The position numbers and the translations under genes were made by a program. This document shows positions 5,997 to 11,558 of a stretch of DNA of 11,558 bases, in pieces. Position 1 is the stretch's first letter; every line of letters starts with the position of its first letter. This DNA comes from an uncultured Anaerolineae bacterium (GTDB lineage Bacteria; Chloroflexota; Anaerolineae; Anaerolineales; Villigracilaceae), in NCBI GenBank assembly GCA_903854805.1, contig CAINXK010000468.1, forward strand, positions 1 to 11,558. Direction: 5' to 3'. Below the pieces are notes generated by a model, which was not told the DNA's origin, searched no databases, and was given only the letters and a program-made list of their open reading frames with translations.

Positions 5997-7358
5997 ATGG
6001 CGCGAGACATTAATCATGCCCTTGAATATGCAGAAAAATGGACGAATATTATCAAGCAGCCGGCGCTGCCGGATGAAACAACTGCCAAGTGGATTATCGA
6101 AGAATCTAAAAATAATTTTGCCGAGCATTTTAACCGTAACTGGTTGGAATATCGGAAGTCAGTAACCGAAGCTGGTCAGTGGGCTGCGGTCGAGTGGACC
6201 GGTCATGGCGCCGAGTTCGAGGATGTCTTGGGCCGCAAATACATAGATTTCCTGGGTGGCTACGGCATGATGAGCCACGGCTGGGCTCACCCGGATATTA
6301 TCGCATCTGTCCAAGCCCAGCTTTTGCGCACCCCCATGCCCAGCCAGGAATTGATCGATCCTCTACGAGGAGTCCTGGCACGTTTGATGGCAGAAATCAC
6401 CCCGGGTGACCTATCGTATTCCTGGTTCGCTGCCAGTGGCACCGAGGCAATTGAAGCAGCCATCAAGATCGCCAAACTGTATACCGGGAAATCCGCCTTC
6501 ATTGTGGCGGTCAAAGCATTCCATGGAAAGACCATGGGGTCGCTCTCAATGATGGGTAAGGCCGATTATCGCCAACCCTTGGGAACCTTGTATGGTGGTC
6601 AGGTTTATCATGTGCCATTTGGTGATGCCGATGCTGTAGAAAAACAGCTGGAGATCTGCGAGAAAGTCGGGATTGGTGTGGCTGGTGTACTCTTGGAACC
6701 GATCCAGGGTGAGGCTGGTGGCATTGTTCCTCCGGATGATTTTTGGCCGCGCGTTCGGGCTGCAACCAAAAAATATGGTGTCTTGCTGATTGCCGATGAA
6801 GTTCAGACCGGGCTCGGGCGTACCGGAAAATTATGGGGTGTGGATCATTGGGATGTGACTCCAGATATTTTGGCGGTTGCCAAGGCCCTCGGTGGTGGTG
6901 TCATGCCCGTTAGCGCAGTTTGTACTACCGAAGAAATTTTCACGCCGATGATGTATCCGAATCCATTCATGCATACTACAACGACCGGTGGAGGTGCATT
7001 GGCCTGTTCTGCGGCTATTGCAGCGATCAATGTGACCCTGCGTGATGATCTGCCTCGCCAGGCTGCCGAAAAGGGTGCTTATATTATCCCCAAGGTTCAA
7101 GCCCTGGCTGACAAGTATCCAAATATCTACAAATCTGTCACTGGTAAAGGCTTGTTGATCGGTCAGCACTTCCAGACCCCAGAGCTGGGCTATATGGTGG
7201 CCTCGGGCATGTTTAAGCGTGGTGTGGTTGTAGCCGGAACCCTGACCAGCGCTCAGACTATCCGGATTGAGCCTCCATTGGTGATTTCCTATGCTGAGAT
7301 TGATGAAGGTCTCAACCGTTTGTATGATACTGTTGCAGAAGTTGCCAGAACACAATAA
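5997..7358 (+). CDS. patA: Putrescine aminotransferase (PatA/YgjG type)
   Basis: This 453-residue class III PLP aminotransferase would convert putrescine and 2-oxoglutarate (or pyruvate) to 4-aminobutanal, which cyclises to 1-pyrroline, and glutamate. It resembles E. coli YgjG in many stretches, as recalled: WLEYRKSVTEAGQWAAVEW (49-67), SQELIDPLR (116-124), SGTEAIEAAIKIAKLY (147-162), AFHGKTMGSLS (174-184), LLEPIQGEAGGIVPP (232-246), ADEVQTGLGRTGK (266-278, Asp267), LAVAKALGGGVMP (292-304, Lys296 the Schiff-base lysine), NPFMHTTTTGG and VVAGTLTSAQTIRIEPPL. The long N-terminal extension before the fold (about 50 residues) is also as in YgjG. ATG 5997 is chosen because GGAG at 5986-5989 lies 7 bases before it; an in-frame ATG at 5979 would leave that site inside the coding region. 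Cadaverine is a possible second substrate. The expected aminobutanal dehydrogenase is not in the window. Confidence 0.88.
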   Translation: MARDINHALEYAEKWTNIIKQPALPDETTAKWIIEESKNNFAEHFNRNWLEYRKSVTEAGQWAAVEWTGHGAEFEDVLGRKYIDFLGGYGMMSHGWAHPDIIASVQAQLLRTPMPSQELIDPLRGVLARLMAEITPGDLSYSWFAASGTEAIEAAIKIAKLYTGKSAFIVAVKAFHGKTMGSLSMMGKADYRQPLGTLYGGQVYHVPFGDADAVEKQLEICEKVGIGVAGVLLEPIQGEAGGIVPPDDFWPRVRAATKKYGVLLIADEVQTGLGRTGKLWGVDHWDVTPDILAVAKALGGGVMPVSAVCTTEEIFTPMMYPNPFMHTTTTGGGALACSAAIAAINVTLRDDLPRQAAEKGAYIIPKVQALADKYPNIYKSVTGKGLLIGQHFQTPELGYMVASGMFKRGVVVAGTLTSAQTIRIEPPLVISYAEIDEGLNRLYDTVAEVARTQ

Positions 7359-7379
7359 CTACATTCCGTGCTTTCAAAG

Positions 7380-7420
7380 CCCTGGGTCTTTCATTTCGTT
7401 GGACCCAGGGTGTACTTTTT
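7380..7420 (+). terminator. Intrinsic terminator of the Lrp-to-patA cluster
   Basis: A perfect GC-rich 9-bp stem (CCCTGGGTC at 7380-7388 with its complement at 7402-7410) encloses a 13-base loop and is followed by TGTAC and five T residues (7416-7420). It lies 22 bases after the patA stop and 87 bases before potA. It should end or strongly reduce transcription, so potABCD probably has its own promoter between 7421 and 7490. I see no confident -35/-10 pair there. Confidence 0.85.
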
Positions 7421-7507
7421 GCCAAAGGTAGATCTCTGAATGATCCGACGCCCAGGATATTCAATTCTTCCAGATCAGTTCAATAATTGTTTTGAGGAGA
7501 ACAGTGC

Positions 7508-8617
7508 ATGAGCGATTTTGCTGTTGAATTACGTGATGTAGTCAAAACATTTCAGACGCCGGAGGGAGGCTCCGTAAACGCCGTCGATCATGTTAATATG
7601 CAGATCACAAATGGGGAATTCTTTTCCCTGCTCGGTTCATCAGGTTGTGGCAAAACCACCTCTCTGCGCATGATGGCTGGTTTTGAATGGCCAACAGCCG
7701 GCGAAGTTTATATAGAGGGTCAGGCTCAAGGACATAAACCACCCTTCCAACGCCCGGTTAATACTGTTTTCCAAAGTTACGCTTTGTTTCAACACCTGAC
7801 GGTCTTTCAGAATGTTGCCTTTGGTCTTGAAATGGAAAAGGCGCCTAAAAAAGAGATCACATCCAGGGTTGGTAGGGCGCTGGAAATGGTCAAGCTAACC
7901 GGCATGGACCGGCGTTCTCCCCGGCAGCTTTCCGGCGGTCAGCAGCAGCGCGTGGCGTTGGCTCGCGCTCTCGTAAAACTGCCATCGGTTCTGCTGTTGG
8001 ATGAACCACTCGGCGCATTGGATTTAAAACTGCGTAAGGAAATGCAGCTCGAATTAAAGACGCTTCAACGCGAAGTGGGCATCACTTTTGTATTTGTAAC
8101 CCATGACCAGGAAGAGGCTCTGACGATGTCAGATCGGATCGCTGTCATGAGCCATGGCAAGGTGTTGCAGGTGGGCGCGCCGGTCGAAATCTATGAACGG
8201 CCAAACTGCAAATTTGTGGCTGATTTTATTGGAGATTCGAATTTTCTGGAAGGCGAAGTCTCCAAATTTGAAGATGGCCGGGTGACTACTTTTGTGCCCA
8301 GGCTTGGCGCAGAGCTGGTTGGAATGAGCCAGAACAAATTCAATCCTGGCGATAAAGTTGTAATTTCAATCCGCCCTGAAAAGATGCGTCTTTCAGACCA
8401 GCCCGCCCTCAATCTAAACTGCTTTGAGGTCCGTGTGACTAACTCTGCCTACATCGGCTCCGATACCCGCCTGGAAGTGGATGCCAGTGGTGTCAGATTG
8501 AAGGTTTGGGAGCAGAACCATATTTCCACGCTCGATCCGCGCGCCTACCATCAGGGCGAACAGCGGGCCTGGTTATCCATCTTCCCAGAAAACGCTCTGG
8601 TTCTTCCTCAGGAATAG
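7508..8617 (+). CDS. potA: Polyamine ABC importer ATP-binding protein
   Basis: This 369-residue cytoplasmic ATPase energises spermidine/putrescine import with PotB, PotC and PotD. The nucleotide-binding domain has Walker A GSSGCGKTT (43-51), a Q-loop at VFQSYALF (87-94), the signature LSGGQQQR (141-148), Walker B VLLLDEP (161-167), a D-loop (GALD) and the switch His199 in VTHDQEEALTMSDR. After about residue 240 a TOBE-type regulatory domain follows (SIRPEKMRLSD and onward to the end). Length and layout match PotA and related CUT1/POPT importers. The ATG is preceded by GAGGAG (7494-7499) with an 8-base gap. The TAG stop overlaps the AGGAG that serves potB, so the two are translationally linked. 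Polyamine specificity comes from the family style and the four-gene order; a related compatible-solute or opine importer is a weaker alternative. Confidence 0.9.
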   Translation: MSDFAVELRDVVKTFQTPEGGSVNAVDHVNMQITNGEFFSLLGSSGCGKTTSLRMMAGFEWPTAGEVYIEGQAQGHKPPFQRPVNTVFQSYALFQHLTVFQNVAFGLEMEKAPKKEITSRVGRALEMVKLTGMDRRSPRQLSGGQQQRVALARALVKLPSVLLLDEPLGALDLKLRKEMQLELKTLQREVGITFVFVTHDQEEALTMSDRIAVMSHGKVLQVGAPVEIYERPNCKFVADFIGDSNFLEGEVSKFEDGRVTTFVPRLGAELVGMSQNKFNPGDKVVISIRPEKMRLSDQPALNLNCFEVRVTNSAYIGSDTRLEVDASGVRLKVWEQNHISTLDPRAYHQGEQRAWLSIFPENALVLPQE

Positions 8618-8626
8618 GAGCCGAAT

Positions 8627-9550
8627 ATGCTGCGCAAACTCCGAGAAAGCAAGTCTGTTCAGGGCACCCTGTTGGTGACCCCCACGCTCATTTTTATGGT
8701 GGGGCTGCTGATCATTCCGTTGATTCTTACGGCGATTGTAAGTTTTGGCAAGCGTAATTCTGACGGTGGTGTGATCTATACATTTACGCTTGATAACTAT
8801 ACTCGTTTGATGGGTCTTTCAACCAACTGTGACAATGGCGCTGCCAGTTGTTTTGATCCGCTCTATGTAAATATCCTCGGCCGTTCGTTGTTGCTGGCTT
8901 TTGAAACGACGACCCTGGTGATCTTGCTGGCTTACCCACTCTCGTATTTCATCGCTCGCTCTTCTCCAAAAAAGCGCAATACTTTCCTTTTCATGGTCTT
9001 GGTGCCGCTCTGGACAAATTTCGTTATTCGCGTATACGCCTGGATGATGATCTTGCGCACGCAAGGGGTGTTAAATGGAGTACTTGGCGCCGTTGCGGGA
9101 TTTTTGCATATTCCCTTTGTGCCATTGGAAATGCTTTACACGCCTGGCGCAGTGTTGGTAGGTATGGTTTACGAATTTTTGCCCTTCATGATCCTGCCAA
9201 TTTACACATCCTTAGAGAAGATTGACAATTCTTTATATGAAGCCGCGGCAGATCTGGGCGCAAGTACCCTGCGCACGTTTTTCCGGGTGACTTTGCCACT
9301 TTCCATGCCTGGAGTAGTGGCCGGAACCATTCTGGTCTTCATTCCGGTTATGGGCACTTTTATCGTCTCGGATATTTTGGGTGGGCGTCAGGTGATCCTG
9401 GTCGGTAATCTGATCCAGCGCCAATTTCTGGATGCTCGTGATCCAACCTTTGGTAGTGCGGCTTCTTTGATCTTGATGGTCATGACCCTCGTGGTGACTT
9501 ACTTTTACACCCGAAAATTCGGCTTTGGCGAGGAGATTATTGTCGCATGA
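8627..9550 (+). CDS. potB: Polyamine ABC importer permease, PotB type
   Basis: This 307-residue inner-membrane permease has about six membrane segments, near residues 14-40, 86-110, 119-144, 172-195, 228-252 and 279-296. The cytoplasmic EAA loop that contacts PotA is [21 protein letters not shown] (204-224). The loop outside the membrane between the first and second segments carries a short stretch with two cysteines (Cys68 and Cys75, spacing CX6C). AGGAG at 8616-8620, overlapping the potA stop, is 6 bases before the ATG. The gene overlaps potC by four bases (ATGA at 9547-9550), the usual sign of coupled translation and equal subunit amounts. Confidence 0.9.
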   Translation: MLRKLRESKSVQGTLLVTPTLIFMVGLLIIPLILTAIVSFGKRNSDGGVIYTFTLDNYTRLMGLSTNCDNGAASCFDPLYVNILGRSLLLAFETTTLVILLAYPLSYFIARSSPKKRNTFLFMVLVPLWTNFVIRVYAWMMILRTQGVLNGVLGAVAGFLHIPFVPLEMLYTPGAVLVGMVYEFLPFMILPIYTSLEKIDNSLYEAAADLGASTLRTFFRVTLPLSMPGVVAGTILVFIPVMGTFIVSDILGGRQVILVGNLIQRQFLDARDPTFGSAASLILMVMTLVVTYFYTRKFGFGEEIIVA

Positions 9551-10434
9551 ACCCAAATCGACGCGCTCCCCTCGTTCTGGTGATGACATTTCTGGTGTAT
9601 TTCTTTTTATACGCACCTATTTTCGTGTTGGTCACCTACTCTTTTAACTCGTCCAAGACAAACATCGTCTTTAATGGATTTATCACAAAGTTCGGCGATA
9701 CAAAACTTGTTGATGGAAATGTTATCCAGAGCCCCTGCGGTCCATTCCACTGGTTTTGTGAACTGGCCAAAAACAGAGAAGTGATGAATGCCGCCAAAAA
9801 TACGCTCACAATTGCCTTCATTTCCACTTTCAGCGCTACTGTGATCGGCACACTGGCAGCCCTGGCCTTGCAGCGCTACAACTTCAGGCTAAAGGCTTTT
9901 TCGGAGCTGGCTCTATACATTCCCATCGTCATTCCTGAGATCGTCATGGGTATTGGGATTCTGACCCTATTTAGCCAGGTATTTAATTTCTTGAACAATT
10001 CACTAGGTTTGAGTGGGGATGCGCGCCTGGTGCTTGGATTGGGTACGGTGATCGTTTCGCATATCACCTTCAGCGTGCCTTTTGTGACCCTGGTGGTCCG
10101 TGCCAGGTTGCAGGGTTTCGACCAATCTTTTGAAGAAGCAGCCATGGATCTCGGTGCCAACGAACTGGTTACCTTTTGGCGGGTGACTCTGCCCATGCTT
10201 CTGCCGGGGGTGCTTTCCGGGGCGCTGATGGCCTTTACGCTCTCGCTGGATGATTTTGTAATTACCTTTTTCACCAATGGACCAGGCTCCACCACCCTGC
10301 CGATTTACGTCTATGGTTTGTTGCGCCGTATCATTACGCCACAGGTAAATGCACTTTCGACAGTCTGGATCATGGTAGTGTTGATCACCGTATTATTATT
10401 GCAGTGGTTGCAAAACCGTGAAGCTAAAGCATGA
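9547..10434 (+). CDS. potC: Polyamine ABC importer permease, PotC type
   Basis: This 295-residue permease is the second half of the channel. Membrane segments are visible near 8-32, 86-108, 117-145, 162-184, 217-240 and 268-288. The EAA loop is [21 protein letters not shown] (196-216), followed by [25 protein letters not shown], a run typical of PotC. The first outside loop (about 33-80) is longer than I recall for E. coli PotC and contains Cys64 and Cys71, again spaced CX6C as in the neighbouring PotB. The start overlaps the potB stop. The ribosome binding site lies inside potB (GAGG near 9530-9533, a 13-base gap), so translation probably depends on coupling. The stop is followed by a 60-base gap and then potD. 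Confidence 0.9.
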   Translation: MNPNRRAPLVLVMTFLVYFFLYAPIFVLVTYSFNSSKTNIVFNGFITKFGDTKLVDGNVIQSPCGPFHWFCELAKNREVMNAAKNTLTIAFISTFSATVIGTLAALALQRYNFRLKAFSELALYIPIVIPEIVMGIGILTLFSQVFNFLNNSLGLSGDARLVLGLGTVIVSHITFSVPFVTLVVRARLQGFDQSFEEAAMDLGANELVTFWRVTLPMLLPGVLSGALMAFTLSLDDFVITFFTNGPGSTTLPIYVYGLLRRIITPQVNALSTVWIMVVLITVLLLQWLQNREAKA

Positions 10435-10494
10435 TGTTTGCGCCGTAAATTTGCTGGCGCTTTAATTAGTGAAACAAAAAAAGGAGATAGGAAA

Positions 10495-11558
10495 ATGAGA
10501 AGCTCGCTTGTTTGGAAGCTATTGGGGGTTTTGATAGTATTGAGCCTTGTACTGACAGCCTGTGGTGGAGGGACCACGAAGCCTGCCAGCAATGATCAGC
10601 CCACGGTTGCCGCTGACGCGGTACAGAAGACAGCCTCATCTGGGTTTGTCTGTCCAGAACCCAATCCACGGATCGATGTTCAATCCAAGGATCTCAATCT
10701 GTTTGTTTGGACCGAATACATTCCCGTGGATATGTCTGAGTGCTTTGAGAAAGTCTACGGTATCAAGGTCAACCGCGATGAATATTCCAGCAATGAAGAA
10801 ATGTACGCCAAGATCTCGGCTGGTGGCACCAACTACGACCTGGTTCAACCGACGGATTATATTGTGGCGTTGATGGTCCGCCAGGAATTGCTGCAAAAGC
10901 TGGACCCGGCCAAGCTTTCCAATATGAAAAATCTTGATCCGAATTATATGAACCTGGAATTTGATCCGGGCAATGCTTACACTCTTCCATATCAGGCTGG
11001 TGTCGATGCGATTGTCTACAATTCGGATAAAGTGAAGAATGCCCCGGTTTCCTGGGATGATCTGTGGAAACCTGAATACGCAGGCCGCATGGTCTTTTTG
11101 GATGACTCACGCGTCACCATTGGTCTGACTTTGTTAACCCTTGGTTTTGATGCCAATACAACCGATCCGGCGCAGTTAGACCAGGCTAAGACCAAGCTTG
11201 CCAAACTTGTTCCGAACATTAAGTTGTTTGATAGCGATTCTCCAAAGACCGCCCTGATCGCTGGAGATGTGGATCTGGGTATGACCTGGACCGGCGAAGC
11301 CTTTCTGGCCCAGCAAGAAAACCCTGCCATCAAGTTCATCTATCCAACTGAGGGATCGATGTTATGGCAGGACAATTGGGCCATACCCACCGGTGCTTCA
11401 CACCTGGATGCAGCCTATGCCTGGTTGAACTATACCCTACAGGGTGATGTTTTCTGGCTGATGCTGCGCGATTTCCCCTACATTAACCCGGATACTGCTG
11501 CCCTGGATTATGCCAAGACCGCCCAGCCGGAATTATATAAGAAATACATGGATTCAAA
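10495..11558 (+). CDS. potD: Polyamine-binding lipoprotein, PotD type, 3' end missing
   Basis: The visible 354 residues run off the right edge without a stop; E. coli PotD is about 348 residues, so little should be missing. Residues 1-22 are a lipoprotein signal peptide (basic start, hydrophobic core) with lipobox LTAC, giving lipid-modified Cys23, then a GGG and Ser/Thr/Ala-rich linker to about 65. The binding fold begins at LNLFVWTEYIP (68-77), the PotD/PotF pattern in which the Trp and Tyr stack on the polyamine. MTWTGEAF (263-270) and SMLWQDNWAIP (288-298) match the other ligand-holding segments (Trp265, Trp291, Asp293). From a remembered alignment, the acidic residue Glu171 of E. coli PotD is Val207 here, so specificity may differ. 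The start ATG follows a strong AAGGAG (10481-10486) at 8 bases. It delivers ligand to PotBC at the outer face of the membrane. Confidence 0.9.
   Translation, partial: MRSSLVWKLLGVLIVLSLVLTACGGGTTKPASNDQPTVAADAVQKTASSGFVCPEPNPRIDVQSKDLNLFVWTEYIPVDMSECFEKVYGIKVNRDEYSSNEEMYAKISAGGTNYDLVQPTDYIVALMVRQELLQKLDPAKLSNMKNLDPNYMNLEFDPGNAYTLPYQAGVDAIVYNSDKVKNAPVSWDDLWKPEYAGRMVFLDDSRVTIGLTLLTLGFDANTTDPAQLDQAKTKLAKLVPNIKLFDSDSPKTALIAGDVDLGMTWTGEAFLAQQENPAIKFIYPTEGSMLWQDNWAIPTGASHLDAAYAWLNYTLQGDVFWLMLRDFPYINPDTAALDYAKTAQPELYKKYMDS

Noticed and set aside
7421..7490. Promoter for potA
   Set aside because: Expected because of the upstream terminator, but no -35/-10 pair with acceptable match and spacing is visible; TTCAAT with AATAAT at a 16-base gap near 7461 is too poor.
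10440..10460. GCGCC...GGCGC hairpin between potC and potD as a terminator
   Set aside because: The stem is only 5 bp with an 11-base loop and only three T residues follow. It may slightly affect read-through but is too weak to call.
1..11558. Mobile element, prophage, defence system or CRISPR array
   Set aside because: No transposase, integrase, direct repeat array, nuclease or toxin-antitoxin pair is visible; all genes are metabolic, transport, regulatory or housekeeping in type.

Overview
The window looks like a chromosomal segment from a bacterium of moderate GC content, most likely a member of the Chloroflexota (Anaerolineae). That lineage is an inference from the style of the two-S1-domain protein with a charged tail, the short A-type Fe-S carrier and the class III aminotransferases. 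No rRNA or other marker gene is present to confirm it. I see no mobile element, CRISPR array, tRNA or rRNA.

Left end, minus strand (1-1030): the 5' part of an A-type Fe-S cluster carrier gene (IscA/ErpA/HesB family) runs off the left edge. It has a near-consensus promoter, and a 14+14 bp inverted repeat lies across the -10 element. Upstream of it, on the same strand and separated by an intrinsic terminator, is a gene for a 264-residue protein with two S1 RNA-binding domains and its own consensus promoter.

Centre, plus strand (1210-7358): a divergently transcribed cluster starts with an Lrp/AsnC-type regulator. It continues with a glutamate-1-semialdehyde-aminomutase-like PLP enzyme, an omega-amino-acid (beta-alanine or taurine type) aminotransferase, a CoA-acylating (methyl)malonate-semialdehyde dehydrogenase (MmsA type) and a putrescine aminotransferase (PatA/YgjG type). 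The cluster ends in a clear intrinsic terminator at 7380-7420. The four enzyme genes have gaps of 23 to 77 bp, and two of these gaps hold a perfect inverted repeat.

Right end, plus strand (7508-11558): potA, potB, potC and potD encode a polyamine (spermidine/putrescine) ABC importer. The potD lipoprotein gene is cut by the right edge.

The genes read together as an amine-utilisation locus. PotABCD imports polyamines and PatA removes an amino group from putrescine. The omega-aminotransferase followed by the MmsA-type dehydrogenase can take beta-alanine (or 3-aminoisobutyrate) through malonate (or methylmalonate) semialdehyde to acetyl-CoA (or propionyl-CoA). The Lrp-type protein is the obvious local regulator. 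The individual families are known. The less ordinary points are the combination of putrescine and beta-alanine chemistry in one cluster, the GSAM-like enzyme outside a heme locus, a four-cysteine cluster in one aminotransferase, and matching CX6C pairs in both permeases. I found no clearly new system. Three start codons were moved inward from the longest possible reading frame because of ribosome binding site placement (1722, 4472 and 5997).
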